Notes: generated from the sequence alone by a model not told the origin. Shown: positions 8,167 to 18,244, counted from the stretch's first letter. The stretch: 64,000 nucleotides of DNA from Rosistilla oblonga (GCF_007751715.1 NZ_CP036292.1:4161339-4225338); one strand, 5' to 3'. A program made the numbers and translations.

Positions 8167-9996
8167 GTGGCGAAGAAACGAATCCAGTTCATGTGTACGG
8201 CGTTCCGCGACGGATTTCAGTCGGTCTATGGCGCTCGCGTCCAAACCCCCGACTTCTTGCCCGCCGTCGAAGCGGCTCGCGACGCGGGGATCAGTTGGCT
8301 GGAAGCTGGCGGCGGGGCCCGCTTCCAATCGTTGTACTTCTACTGCAACGAAGACGCCTTCGACATGATGGATGCGTTCCGAGGCGCCGCCGGTCCCGAT
8401 GCCAACCTGCAAACCCTGGCTCGCGGCGTGAACGTCGTCGGCCTCGATTCGCAGTCCAGCGACATCATCGACCTGCATGCCAAGCTGTTCAAAAAGCATG
8501 GCATGACGACGATCCGCAACTTCGACGCGCTAAACGATGTCGAGAACTTGATCCACAGCGGCCGCTGCATCACCGACGCGGGGCTGAAGCACCAGGTCTG
8601 CGTGACGCTGATGGAATTGCCGCCCGGCTGCACTGGCGCCCACGACGCGGCGTTCTACAGCGACACGCTGCAAAAAATCTTGGATGCCGACATTCCCTTC
8701 GATGCCGTCTGCTTTAAAGACGCCTCGGGAACCGCGGTCCCATCGAAGGTCTACGAGACGATCGCGGCGGCTCGCAAGATGTTGCCCGCCGGCACGTTCA
8801 TCCATTTCCACACGCATGAAACCGCCGGCGTCAGCGTGCTGGCCAACAAAGCGGCGATCGACGCGGGAGCCGATGCGATCGACCTGTCGATGGCGCCGTG
8901 CTCGGGCGGCACCTGCCAGCCCGATATCCTGGTGATGTGGCACGCGCTGCGTGGCACCGAATACGACCTGGACGTCGATGTCGAAAAAGTCCGCGCGGCC
9001 GAAGAGGTCTTCAAGGACTGCATGAAAGATTATTTCCTGCCTCCCGAAGCGACAGCCGTCGAGCCGTTGATCCCGTGGAGCCCGATGCCCGGCGGCGCGC
9101 TGACGGCCAACACCCAGATGTTGCGTGACAACAACATCATGGAGAAATATCCGCAGATCATCGCGGCGATGAGCGACGTCGTCCGCAAGGGTGGCTACGG
9201 CACTTCGGTCACTCCCGTCTCGCAATTCTATTTCCAGCAAGCCTTCAACAACGTGATGTTTGGGCCATGGAAAAAGATCGCCGAACCGTACGGCAAAATG
9301 GTCCTCGGCTACTTCGGCAAAACGCCTGTTCCGCCCGATGCCGATGTCGTCAAATTAGCCGAGGAACAGCTGAGCCTTCCCGTAACAACGCGTCCCGTGC
9401 TGGAACTCAACGATGCCGATCCATCCAAGGGAATCGCAGCGGCGACCGCCGTATTGCAAGAAGCCGACCTGCCGGTGACCGACGAAAACATCTTCATCGC
9501 GTCGACGTGCAAGGAAAAGGGAGTCCGGTTCCTGCAAGGCAAAGCGGAACTCGGAATCCGCAAGATCGACAAGGCGGCCGAAGCGGCAGCTGCTGCCGCG
9601 GCTCCGGCAGCGACGACCAATGGCCCCGCCGAATACAACGTCTCGGTCAACGGCAACGACATCTTCATGGCGTTTGAAGGGAACATGGTGACCGTCGGCG
9701 GCAAGGTCTACCGCGTCGCGATCAAACCCGAATCGGGCGGTTCCACGACAACCAGCTCCGCCGCCAACGGATCCACAAGCTCGACCGACATCACCAGCCA
9801 GATGCCCGGCAGCGTCTTTAAACAACTCGTCCAACCGGGTCAGCGGGTTCGCGAAGGGGAATCGATCTTGATTCTCGAAGCGATGAAGATGGAGATGGAA
9901 GTCGCGTCGCCAATCGACGGCACCGTCGCCACCGTCAACGTCCAGGTCGGCGACCAAGTAGCCACCGGCCAAGTCCTAGCCACAGTCACGTCCTGA
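8167..9996 (+). CDS. oadA: Oxaloacetate decarboxylase alpha subunit with biotin domain
   Basis: A 609-residue soluble subunit read from GTG at 8167, 80 bases after the beta gene. The N-terminal carboxyltransferase domain transfers CO2 from oxaloacetate to biotin. Expected catalytic and metal-site residues are visible: Asp15 in FRDGFQS, Lys184 in CFKDASG, and His213 and His215 in HFHTHETAG. An Ala-rich linker at about residues 476-492 leads to a C-terminal biotinyl domain with Lys574 in EAMKMEME. The first motif reads RDGFQS rather than the common RDAHQS, so this is a divergent branch; pyruvate carboxylase subunit B is the nearest alternative. With the neighbouring membrane subunits, a sodium-pumping decarboxylase is the best reading. 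Confidence 0.9.
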   Translation: MAKKRIQFMCTAFRDGFQSVYGARVQTPDFLPAVEAARDAGISWLEAGGGARFQSLYFYCNEDAFDMMDAFRGAAGPDANLQTLARGVNVVGLDSQSSDIIDLHAKLFKKHGMTTIRNFDALNDVENLIHSGRCITDAGLKHQVCVTLMELPPGCTGAHDAAFYSDTLQKILDADIPFDAVCFKDASGTAVPSKVYETIAAARKMLPAGTFIHFHTHETAGVSVLANKAAIDAGADAIDLSMAPCSGGTCQPDILVMWHALRGTEYDLDVDVEKVRAAEEVFKDCMKDYFLPPEATAVEPLIPWSPMPGGALTANTQMLRDNNIMEKYPQIIAAMSDVVRKGGYGTSVTPVSQFYFQQAFNNVMFGPWKKIAEPYGKMVLGYFGKTPVPPDADVVKLAEEQLSLPVTTRPVLELNDADPSKGIAAATAVLQEADLPVTDENIFIASTCKEKGVRFLQGKAELGIRKIDKAAEAAAAAAAPAATTNGPAEYNVSVNGNDIFMAFEGNMVTVGGKVYRVAIKPESGGSTTTSSAANGSTSSTDITSQMPGSVFKQLVQPGQRVREGESILILEAMKMEMEVASPIDGTVATVNVQVGDQVATGQVLATVTS

Positions 9997-10108
9997 TAGC
10001 GGCTCCGGCTTGCGAAAATCAGAACGTATCGGAACAGTAATCCCACATCGCGACGGGGTAGAGAACTCGGACGTCGCTTCACATTCCGAACGCAAGCCCA
10101 GCCGGTCG

Positions 10109-10197
10109 ATCGTGGTAGCGACTTACCGTCATACCACGATGTCGCGCACTCGCCTTCTTAAAACGGAACCGCCGAAATCAACCTAGCAGGTTCCGTT
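10109..10197. other. Two intergenic hairpins after oadA
   Basis: Two inverted repeats lie between the convergent oadA and beta-propeller genes: ATCGTGGTA (10109-10117) with TACCACGAT (10132-10140), and AACGGAACC (10162-10170) with GGTTCCGTT (10189-10197). Neither has a T-run, but the position fits a two-way transcription barrier. Confidence 0.45.
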
Positions 10198-10247
10198 GGG
10201 AAGGTCACTAACAGGAAGCTTTGCTTCGCTGAGGTTCCAGCCGTCCC

Positions 10248-11795
10248 TTATTCCTTCGGCGGGATTCGGTTCAGCGTGTAGTAGGCGTTGGAATGCAGTA
10301 GGGGTTGGCCGTCGGTGTCGCGGACGCCGGGAGCGTGCAGTTCGTGAACGAAGTACCGCCGCAGCGGGTCGACTTTTAATCGCACGCGGCGGCCGTCAGC
10401 CGACACGTCGACTGGTCTTACGTTTAAGACGCGGTCCTGGATTTCATCGCTCCCATATCCCGATTGGTAGCGATAGGTGTAGCTGCGGATCGAATACGAA
10501 TCGGCATTTTGCAGACTCTTGCGATCCATCGGTTTGGTAAAGACCAATTCGAATCCGTCGGGCGTCGCTCGCATCTCTTGGATCTCAGTCGGCATCTTAC
10601 CGGTCCAAACCAACCGCTGCAGGCCGTACGATGCCGTACCGAGGCTGCTCCAACCGCGATTGGTCAGTCCCACAAAGACGCTGCCGTCGTCGCCTTGGGT
10701 CAGCCGCAAAACCGCCGATCCCAAACCGCGGCGGAAGGGAAAACAAGCGCCCTGATATTCGCCGTCGACCTTTTCCAGAAAGACCCGATTGATCGACGCT
10801 TGGGTGAATTCGCCGATCAACAGCTGGCCGGCAAACGGACCGAAGCCCCCGTCGCTGGCGTCCAACATCACGTCGGTCGTCGATTGCCCCATCTTCTTGT
10901 AGGGAAACCAAACCGCCGGCGGTTTCATCGCAGGCATCCGCTGCAGCGCCTCGGGCAATGCCAATCCGCCGGGAACCTGATCGATCCCTTTCAGCGGCGA
11001 GCCCGGCTGACTCATCGACGCGAGCGCTTCGGCGTGATGAAAGAAGACCCCGCTGCGCATATGATGCAGCGAATTCGTCGCGACCCAATTCCCTTGCTGA
11101 TCGGTATAAAACATGTCGCCCGCCGCGTTAGCGCCCAAGCCGGACGGCGATCGCATCCCGGCGCAAACGGGACTCAGCTTTCCGGTCGGATCGACCATCA
11201 TCCCCCAACCACGCCACAGTCCCTGGCGATAGCCGAGCTTCGGATCGGTGACAGCATGTTGTTGCTGGTCCTTGTTCAACCCCAAGCCGATATTCAGCGT
11301 CAGCCACAAATTTCCTTGGCCATCCAGCTTCGGGCCGTATGCATATTCGTGATAGTGCCCCGTCACGCCCCAGCCTTTGGCGACCGTCAAATATTCGTCG
11401 GCAACATCGTCGCCGTCGAGGTCTGCGATCCGAGTCAGCTCGCTCCGTTGGACGCAGTAATACGCATCGTTATGTTTTAACAGCCCCAGCGGTTCGTGTA
11501 GCGCCGACGCAAACCGATGGTATTGGACATTGGAGGGCGGATCGTCGTACACGCCGTCCAAAAACCAGATCTCTCCTTTGCGGATCGCGACCGCAATCCG
11601 AGAATCATCGACGCGCGTGATCCCACTGACCTCCAACGCCAGCCCATCGGGAGCAGGTTTCCAATTCTGCGATCGCGACGCAGTTTGCGCCTTGGGCGTG
11701 CTGATCGAAATGATTCGGTAGTAGTCGGCTTCGTCGGCCGCAGCACACGGCAACGCGGCCAGGACAAACAACAACAGGGCGATCGATGACTTCAT
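10248..11795 (-). CDS. Secreted beta-propeller protein, glucose/sorbosone dehydrogenase-like
   Basis: A 515-residue protein with a signal peptide (MKSSIALLLFVLAALPCAAA). The body resembles the sugar/sorbosone dehydrogenase-type propellers common in planctomycetes: an opening strand LEVSGITRVDDSRIAVAIRK, then repeated blades with Asp/Gly turns (IADLDGDDVADEY, GQGNLWLTLNIGLG, GDDGSVFVGLTNRG). A C-terminal beta domain of about 110 residues follows. I see no CxxCH heme motif, unlike larger family members that carry a fused cytochrome. A TTG codon six bases upstream is a less likely start. Its substrate and cofactor cannot be read from the sequence. Confidence 0.7.
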   Translation of the reverse strand: MKSSIALLLFVLAALPCAAADEADYYRIISISTPKAQTASRSQNWKPAPDGLALEVSGITRVDDSRIAVAIRKGEIWFLDGVYDDPPSNVQYHRFASALHEPLGLLKHNDAYYCVQRSELTRIADLDGDDVADEYLTVAKGWGVTGHYHEYAYGPKLDGQGNLWLTLNIGLGLNKDQQQHAVTDPKLGYRQGLWRGWGMMVDPTGKLSPVCAGMRSPSGLGANAAGDMFYTDQQGNWVATNSLHHMRSGVFFHHAEALASMSQPGSPLKGIDQVPGGLALPEALQRMPAMKPPAVWFPYKKMGQSTTDVMLDASDGGFGPFAGQLLIGEFTQASINRVFLEKVDGEYQGACFPFRRGLGSAVLRLTQGDDGSVFVGLTNRGWSSLGTASYGLQRLVWTGKMPTEIQEMRATPDGFELVFTKPMDRKSLQNADSYSIRSYTYRYQSGYGSDEIQDRVLNVRPVDVSADGRRVRLKVDPLRRYFVHELHAPGVRDTDGQPLLHSNAYYTLNRIPPKE

Positions 11796-11968
11796 GTTCA
11801 AAGGTCGTGGGGCTGAAAGAGGGCAGCAAATGGGGAGGGTTTGGAACGCGGAGCCACGATCTTACCAGATTCCTCCACCCGATGGCGCACCGCAACAAGG
11901 ATCCGCCGGGGCGAATCCGTTTTTGAACACGAGGTATCAGCCGCCACAAAACCGTTGGCTGTTGGCGA

Positions 11969-14758
11969 TCAGTGCGCTTCCAACCAATTGTTGCCGACTC
12001 CCGTTTCGACCACGATCGGCACACTCATCGGAAACGCAGTCCGCATCGCTTCTTCGATCAACGGGATCGCCGTCTCCTGTTCCGACTTGTGCAGATCGAA
12101 GACGATCTCATCGTGAACGGTCAGCAGCATCTTGGTCTTCAACTCCGCCGCCCGCAGCGCCGCGTGGACCTTGATCATCGCCAGCTTCAACATGTCGGCG
12201 GCCGTTCCCTGAATCGGGCTGTTCATCGCCAAACGCTCCGACGCGGTGCGAGCGGAATGATTTCGCGACGTGATGTCGCGGAGATACCGACGGCGGCCGG
12301 TCTTGGTGACGACGTAACCGTTCTCTTTGGCAAACTCGATCGTCGCGTCGATATAGGTCTGCACGCCGGGATACTTTTCGAAGTAGTTATCGATCAGCTC
12401 CGATGCTTCGCCGCGAGGTATGTTTAACCGCTGCTGCAACCCAAAGGCGGAGATGCCGTACAGGATGCCGAAGTTCACCGTCTTGGCTTTGTCGCGCATC
12501 TCGCGGGTGACGTCGGCAAGATCGACTTTGTAGACCTTCGACGCGGTAACCGAATGGATGTCTTCGCCGCTGGTAAAGGCTTCGATCATCCCGGCGTCTT
12601 GGCTCAATTCCGCCATGATCCGCAATTCGATCTGCGAATAATCGGCCGAGAGGATCAGATAGTCGTCGTTGCGCGGCACAAACGCCGCGCGAATCTCTTT
12701 GCCTCGCGCCTTGCGGATCGGAATCGTTTGCAGGTTCGGATCGTTCGACTGCATCCGCCCCGTAGCGGTCCATGTCTGGCTGTAATGCGTATGCAATCGG
12801 CCGGTCTTCGGATTCACCGCCGCAGGCAATTGGTCGACATAGGTGCTCTTCAATTTGACCGCGCTGCGGTAATCGAGGATATCTTGAACGATCTCGTGCC
12901 GCCCCGAGAGCCGCAGCAGTTCCGATTCGCGAGTCGAATATTGCCCCGTCGCCGTCTTTTTCGGCTTGTCGTCGATCTGCAACTCCTCGAACAACACAAC
13001 GCCCAATTGCTTCGGCGAATCGATGTTGAACTCGCGTCCGGCGGCGGAGTGGATCCGAGCGGTCAGATCGGCAATCTCCCCTTCGAGATGCTTGGAATAG
13101 ACAGCCAAAGAATCGACATCCAACCGGATCCCTTCGAATTCCATGTCGACCAGCACAGGGATCAACGGGCATTCGACTTCGTAACAGACCTGGCTGACGC
13201 CTCGCTTCTCGATGTCGTCTCGCAGCACCTCGTTCACCCGCCAGGTGACGTCGGCATCTTCGCAAGCGTACTGGGCCAGCTGTTCCAGCGGCACGTCGCG
13301 CATGTTCTTCTGATCTTTTCCCTTGGGGCCAATCAGATCACTGGTCGGGATCGGCGTGTAGCCGAGATACAGCTTCGCCAGATAATCGAGCCCATGGCGC
13401 ATCTCGGGTTCTTTCATCGAATGCGCCAGCATCGTATCGAACAACGCGCCGCGGACTTCGATTCCCTGCCACTTCAACAGCGAGATGTCATATTTAAGGT
13501 TGTGCCCCACCTTTTCGATCGCTTCGTTTTCGAAGACCGGTCGAAACTGCTCCAAGACTTCATTTGTCGCTTCAGCCGATTCGCCGCAGACGACGTAATA
13601 TGCTTCGTTGGGCGCGATGGCAAAGGCCAGCCCCAACGGTTCCGCCTCGCGAGGGTTCAGCCCCGTCGTTTCGGTATCGAAACAGATCCGCTTTTGCCCC
13701 ATCAGCTTCTCGACCAGATCGGCCCGTTCCGCGGCGGTCGTGATAGTGTGGTATTCGTGCGGCGAGTTGTGAATCGTTTTCTCGTCGACAGGTTCGTCGA
13801 AGAACAATTGCTGCTGGATCTCGGCTTCCCGCTTTTCGCGGACAACCTTGGCTTTGGTCGCACCCACCGAGAACGACTTGCCCAACATCCGTTTACCAAA
13901 CGTCTCGAACTCCAACTCCATAAACAGTTCGCTCAGCCGGTCTTTATCGAACTCCTTCGCCTTGAGCGAATCGAGATCGATCTGGTGAGGGACATCCAAC
14001 AGGATCGTCGCCAGCCGCTTGGAAAGGATCGCGTCTTCAGCCCCTTGTTCGACGCGTTCGCGCTGCTTGCCTTTCAGCTTGTCGGTCGATTGCAACAGGT
14101 TTTCGATCGATCCAAACTGGCCGATCAATTTCTGCGCCGTCTTTTCCCCGATCCCTTTGATGCCGGGAATATTGTCGCTGGCATCCCCCATCAAACCCAA
14201 GATGTCGATGAACTGGCGAACGTTTTCGAGGCCCCACTTTTCCAACACCTCAGGAACGCCGACCACTTCATGATTCGAACCCTGCCGTCCGGGACGGTAG
14301 ATGTAAATGTTATCGGTCAGCAGTTGTTGAAAGTCTTTATCGGGAGTGACCATGTAGGTCGTAAACTGCTGCTGTTCGGCTTGATGAGCAAGCGTGCCGA
14401 TGATGTCGTCCGCCTCGTAACCATCGATCGTGATCACGGGGATGTTGAACGCTTCGAACAGACGAAAGACCAGCGGAATCTGGCTGGAGAGATCTTCTGG
14501 CATCGCATCGCGCTGCGCCTTGTATTCCGGATACTCCTCGTGCCGATGAGTCGGCGCGGCGGTATCGAAGACCGCTGCGATGTGCGTCGGTTGCTCCCGC
14601 TTCAAGATATCCAAGATGGCATTGGTCATGCCAAACACCGCCGACGTGCAGACGTTGCCGGAGGTGTAGCGGGGGCTGCGGACCATGGCAAAGTGGGCGC
14701 GATAGATCAGCGCCATACCGTCCAACAAGAACAGCCGTTTGATTAGTGCGTCGGTCAT
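11969..14758 (-). CDS. polA: DNA polymerase I
   Basis: A 929-residue enzyme for Okazaki-fragment processing and repair synthesis, with all three domains. Residues about 1-310 are the 5'-3' exonuclease/flap domain, including a helix-hairpin-helix (GIKGIGEKTAQKLI). Residues about 350-540 are the 3'-5' proofreading domain with its acidic motifs intact (FDTETTG, HNLKYDISLL, YACEDADVTW). The polymerase domain follows, with motif A (DYSQIELR, about residue 704), motif B (RDKAKTVNFGILYG) and motif C (TVHDEIVFD, about 880). Both exonuclease and polymerase acids are present, so all activities should be retained. The gene stands alone, with its start 176 bases from the next minus-strand gene. Confidence 0.97.
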   Translation of the reverse strand: MTDALIKRLFLLDGMALIYRAHFAMVRSPRYTSGNVCTSAVFGMTNAILDILKREQPTHIAAVFDTAAPTHRHEEYPEYKAQRDAMPEDLSSQIPLVFRLFEAFNIPVITIDGYEADDIIGTLAHQAEQQQFTTYMVTPDKDFQQLLTDNIYIYRPGRQGSNHEVVGVPEVLEKWGLENVRQFIDILGLMGDASDNIPGIKGIGEKTAQKLIGQFGSIENLLQSTDKLKGKQRERVEQGAEDAILSKRLATILLDVPHQIDLDSLKAKEFDKDRLSELFMELEFETFGKRMLGKSFSVGATKAKVVREKREAEIQQQLFFDEPVDEKTIHNSPHEYHTITTAAERADLVEKLMGQKRICFDTETTGLNPREAEPLGLAFAIAPNEAYYVVCGESAEATNEVLEQFRPVFENEAIEKVGHNLKYDISLLKWQGIEVRGALFDTMLAHSMKEPEMRHGLDYLAKLYLGYTPIPTSDLIGPKGKDQKNMRDVPLEQLAQYACEDADVTWRVNEVLRDDIEKRGVSQVCYEVECPLIPVLVDMEFEGIRLDVDSLAVYSKHLEGEIADLTARIHSAAGREFNIDSPKQLGVVLFEELQIDDKPKKTATGQYSTRESELLRLSGRHEIVQDILDYRSAVKLKSTYVDQLPAAVNPKTGRLHTHYSQTWTATGRMQSNDPNLQTIPIRKARGKEIRAAFVPRNDDYLILSADYSQIELRIMAELSQDAGMIEAFTSGEDIHSVTASKVYKVDLADVTREMRDKAKTVNFGILYGISAFGLQQRLNIPRGEASELIDNYFEKYPGVQTYIDATIEFAKENGYVVTKTGRRRYLRDITSRNHSARTASERLAMNSPIQGTAADMLKLAMIKVHAALRAAELKTKMLLTVHDEIVFDLHKSEQETAIPLIEEAMRTAFPMSVPIVVETGVGNNWLEAH

Positions 14759-14934
14759 CGGCTGTGCGTCTCCGGTGGATTAAACTTTCCCTTTTCTCCC
14801 GGCAGTTATGTCGGGTTTGACAGCGATTGGCAAGAGCCAACCAGCTGGGAAAGATCCACCGCAGCCGAGCGTCAGTCGGGCTGCAGCCCCGGGCGGACGA
14901 GTGCCTAGCCCGGAGCGGCGTTTGAGAGCGGCTG

Positions 14935-15489
14935 TTATTCGCGGATCGCCAGCTGACGAACCTGCCCCGCGTCCAACGGCGTCAACATCCCCTGCTGAGG
15001 CCGGTTGGCGGTCAACATCGTGCGGTCGAATGGCAATCCGTAAGCGACAAACGCGCCGCTGGTAGCATCCAACACATACAGCACGGTACCGGCGGGACCA
15101 TTGCGACCGCCGCCGGGAAAACTGGCGTCGCCGGTGACCATCACGTACTTCGATCCCTTTTCGCCGCGGCCCGCCAAAGCTTCGCCGACGTTGGTTGTGA
15201 AGACCGCGCCAAATTTGGCTGTCCGCGGATACATCACGTAGCACTGCAATTGGCCTGTGGCGTGATCCAAGACGAACAACCCCTCGGCATCACCACTGAC
15301 GCGGCCGGTAGCGATCGAAAACTCGTCGGTCGAATCGCTGGCCGTCGCGTTGATCAGATGCGGAGGCAACGAAAAACCTGGGTCGCGATTTTGGCTGCCG
15401 ACTAGATACCCGATGCCACACAGCAGACAGGCCGCCAACGCGCCGTAAAATCCTTTCATTCCAGCACAACAAGAGGAAGTCTCGTTCAT
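14935..15489 (-). CDS. Membrane-anchored protein of unknown function
   Basis: A 184-residue protein with start ATG at 15489, supported by GGAG eight bases upstream; longer frames to 15561 lack such a site. A short N-terminal segment with two cysteines is followed by a membrane helix (GALAACLLCGIGYLVG), and the rest should lie outside the membrane. The exported part has beta-strand repeats (GLFVLDHATGQLQCYV and TVLYVLDATSGAFVAYGL) that look like two propeller-type blades. I recognise no named family. It lies upstream of polA in the same direction with a 176-base gap, so cotranscription is possible but not shown. Confidence 0.65.
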   Translation of the reverse strand: MNETSSCCAGMKGFYGALAACLLCGIGYLVGSQNRDPGFSLPPHLINATASDSTDEFSIATGRVSGDAEGLFVLDHATGQLQCYVMYPRTAKFGAVFTTNVGEALAGRGEKGSKYVMVTGDASFPGGGRNGPAGTVLYVLDATSGAFVAYGLPFDRTMLTANRPQQGMLTPLDAGQVRQLAIRE

Positions 15490-15674
15490 TCTTTTCACTC
15501 CGAACATCGAACAACAGGGGATCGGCCACCACAAGAACCGGCACGGTGGATTGTACGCCAACGCGCAGCGATTTACGATGCATATCCTTAAACAAATCCA
15601 CCACTCGGCGAAATCTCAATCGATCGCGGGTCGGACTAATCGCACTACAGATGAATTACGGGAGATAGGACACG

Positions 15675-16871
15675 ATGGGAATCAACGCACCGCTGAACCG
15701 AAAGCTGCGGATGGGGATGGTCGGAGGCGGCCAGGGATCATTCATTGGACGCGTGCATTCGATCGCGGCCTGCCTTGATAACCGCGCCGTCGTCACCGCC
15801 GGGGCGCTGTCGAGCAATCCCGAGCGGTCCAAAGCCTCGGCTCCCGATTATGCGATCAGCGAAGACCGAGCCTACGGTTCGTACGAGGACATGTTGGACG
15901 CCGAGAGCAAGTTGCCCGACGATCAACGGATCGATTTCGTCAGCATCACCACTCCCAACCACACTCACTTCGAAGTCGCACTGGCAGCTGTCGAAGCCGG
16001 CTTCAACGTCGTCTGCGACAAGCCGATGACGTTCGATCTTGCCCAAGCCGAACAGCTTGCCAAGGCGGTCGATCAAAGCGATGTGATCTTCGCCCTCTCC
16101 CACAACTACACCGGATATCCGCTGATCCGCCAAGCTCGCGAGATGATCGCCAACGGCGACCTCGGCGAGATCCAAGCGATCCGCAGCAACTACATCCAGG
16201 GCTGGCTGCGAACCCGCTTGGAAGACTCCGACCAAAAGCAAGCAGCTTGGCGGACCGATCCCACCAAAAGTGGAGCGGCTGGCTGCTTCGGCGACATCGC
16301 CACGCACGCCTACAACCTGGGCCGCTACATGACCGGGCTGCTGCCCGAACAGATCAGTTGCCATCTGAAGACGTTTGAACCGGGCCGCAAGCTGGACGAT
16401 TACGGAACCGCCGTGATCCGTTACGAAAACGGAGCCCTGGGAACCGTCACCGCGTCGCAGATCAGCCACGGCCGCGAGAACGACGTCACGATCGAGATCG
16501 ACGGGACCAAGGGAGCGTTGCAGTGGCGGCAAGAGAACCCGAACGAGATGATCGTTCGCGCCAACGGCCAGCCGCACAAGATCTACACCCGCGACCCGAA
16601 CGCACCGCACACAACCGCCGGTGCGGCAGCGGCTTGCCGTTTGCCAAGCGGTCACCCCGAAGGCTTCTTCGAAGCGTTTGCCAACGTCTACGCATCGGCC
16701 TTCGACGCGATGGTCGCGCGAGCTGAAGGGGGCCCAATCGAACGGGTCAACACGGTCTACCCGAACGTCAACGATGGCGTCGAAGGGATGTACTTCATCC
16801 AACAATGCGTCGAGAGCAGCAAGCAGGACGCGGCTTGGTTGCCAATGAAGCACGAGCGTGCTCGCAGGTAG
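15675..16871 (+). CDS. Gfo/Idh/MocA family oxidoreductase
   Basis: A 398-residue NAD(P)-dependent sugar or polyol dehydrogenase-type enzyme. The Rossmann motif is near the N-terminus ([12 protein letters not shown]), the family signature CDKP is at about residue 115, and the C-terminal domain carries [11 protein letters not shown] with the usual catalytic His. Start at 15675 is supported by GGAGATAGGA upstream. There is no Tat signal, unlike many planctomycete relatives, so it is probably cytoplasmic. The substrate is unknown. The next gene, ispD, starts within 15 bases of the stop, so the two may be cotranscribed although the pathways are not obviously linked. Confidence 0.9.
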   Translation: MGINAPLNRKLRMGMVGGGQGSFIGRVHSIAACLDNRAVVTAGALSSNPERSKASAPDYAISEDRAYGSYEDMLDAESKLPDDQRIDFVSITTPNHTHFEVALAAVEAGFNVVCDKPMTFDLAQAEQLAKAVDQSDVIFALSHNYTGYPLIRQAREMIANGDLGEIQAIRSNYIQGWLRTRLEDSDQKQAAWRTDPTKSGAAGCFGDIATHAYNLGRYMTGLLPEQISCHLKTFEPGRKLDDYGTAVIRYENGALGTVTASQISHGRENDVTIEIDGTKGALQWRQENPNEMIVRANGQPHKIYTRDPNAPHTTAGAAAACRLPSGHPEGFFEAFANVYASAFDAMVARAEGGPIERVNTVYPNVNDGVEGMYFIQQCVESSKQDAAWLPMKHERARR

Positions 16872-16884
16872 GTTGAGTGTAACG

Positions 16885-17580
16885 ATGGACGCAACTTTGG
16901 AACCCGGATCGGTCGCGGTGATTCTTCCCGCGGCCGGGACCAGCCGTCGTTTCGGCGGCCCGCAATCGAAGATTTTTGCCACTCTGGCGGGGCATCCCGT
17001 CTGGTGGCACGCGGCAAATCGGCTGCGCTCGTTTGCCGAAGTCGGACAGATCGTGATCGCGATCCATCCCGACGACCGCCCGCGGTGGGAGAGCGAATTC
17101 GCCGAGGCGGTCGCGTCGCTGCGGATCGATCTAGTCGACGGGGGCGGCGAGCGATACGAGAGCGTGCTGCGAGCGATCGAGCGGATCGAAGGAGCTTCGT
17201 TTATCGCCGTCCACGATGCCGCGCGGCCTCTGGTTTCGCAAACCGATCTGCAGCGATTGTTCGATGCTGCGGCGACCCGCGACGCCGTCATGCTGGCGAC
17301 TCCCGTCCGCGGTACGATCAAGCGATCCGATGACGATTCGATAGTCCAGACAACCGTCGACCGTTCGCGATTGTGGGAAGCTCAAACGCCGCAGATGTTC
17401 CGCCGCGAACTGCTGATCGACGCCTACGCTCGCTGGCGCGGCTGGCCTGTGACCGATGACGCAAGTCTCGTCGAACGCTCCGGCGGCAAAGTGTTTCTCG
17501 TAGAAGGCTCGCCGCTGAATCTGAAGATCACGGGCCCCGACGACCTGCTGCTGGCCGAAGCGATCATGCAGCAGCGATAA
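16885..17580 (+). CDS. ispD: 2-C-methyl-D-erythritol 4-phosphate cytidylyltransferase
   Basis: A 231-residue enzyme of the non-mevalonate isoprenoid pathway that joins CTP and MEP to give CDP-ME. Family motifs are visible in order: nucleotide-binding LPAAGTSRRFGG (about residues 14-25), GGGERYESVLRAI, VHDAARPLV, the QTPQ motif in LWEAQTPQMF, and LKITGPDDLLLAE near the end. The usual PKQ reads PQSK, a mild change. ATG 16885 is chosen over a GTG at 16858 that would overlap the upstream gene. The next enzyme of the pathway is not in this window. Confidence 0.93.
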   Translation: MDATLEPGSVAVILPAAGTSRRFGGPQSKIFATLAGHPVWWHAANRLRSFAEVGQIVIAIHPDDRPRWESEFAEAVASLRIDLVDGGGERYESVLRAIERIEGASFIAVHDAARPLVSQTDLQRLFDAAATRDAVMLATPVRGTIKRSDDDSIVQTTVDRSRLWEAQTPQMFRRELLIDAYARWRGWPVTDDASLVERSGGKVFLVEGSPLNLKITGPDDLLLAEAIMQQR

Positions 17581-17593
17581 CAAGAATCGAGCA

Positions 17594-18244
17594 CGTTTAA
17601 CCAGCAAGTGAAACCGCGGCGGCAACGCCCCGCGCTTCCTACCAAGTCGATGCAGCATCCAACGCGCGGCCCGTTGGGCACGCGGTTAAACGAATGCCCC
17701 CCGAGCCGAGTACCAATCGTTTAACCGCGGCGGCAACGCCCCGCGCGTCCTGCGTCGATGACCCATCCAACGCGCGGCCCGCTGGGCACGCGGTTAAACG
17801 ATTACAGCCCAAGCCAATTCGAGCACCGATCGTTTAACCGCGGCGGCAACGCCCCGCGCGTCCTGCATCGATGTCCCATCCAACGCGCGGCCCGTTGGGC
17901 ACGCGGTTAAACGATTGACGCCCAAGCCGAACCGAGCACCGATCGTTTAACCGCGGCGGCATCGCCCCGCGCTTCCTGCATCGATGTCCCATCCAACGCG
18001 CGGCCCGCTGGGCACGCGGTTAAACGAATGCCCCCCCGAGCCGAGTACCGATCGTTTAACCGCAGCGGCAACGCCCCGCGCGTCCTGTATTCGATGCCCC
18101 ATTCAACGCGCGGCCCGCTGGGCACGCGGTTAAACGAATGCCCCCCGAGCCGAGTACCAATCGTTTAACCGCGGCGGCAACGCCCCGCGCGTCCTGCATC
18201 GATGTCCCATCCAACGCGCGGCCCGCTGGGCACGCGGTTAAACG
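17594..18244. repeat. Tandem array of six palindromic repeat units
   Basis: Six units start at 17594, 17718, 17831, 17944, 18053 and 18162. The last five have periods of 113, 113, 109 and 109 bases. A full unit is 83 bases and begins CGTTTAACCGCG and ends CGCGGTTAAACG, a 12-bp terminal inverted repeat, with conserved GGCAACGCCCCGCG and CGCGCGGCCC blocks and a variable centre. Spacers of about 26-30 bases resemble each other. The first unit is degenerate. The array fills the gap between convergent ispD and map. Related units occur at 21271 and 31764. Confidence 0.92.

Noticed and set aside
12554-14746. 730-residue plus-strand frame opposite polA
   Set aside because: It is the antisense of a conserved polymerase gene; its translation has no domain and reflects codon bias.
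15738-17321. 527-residue minus-strand frame over the oxidoreductase and ispD
   Set aside because: Antisense of two conserved enzymes; no family pattern seen.
17594-18244. Possible CRISPR array
   Set aside because: Units are 83-bp palindromes with similar, not unique, spacers and periods of 109-113 bases. No cas gene is in the window.
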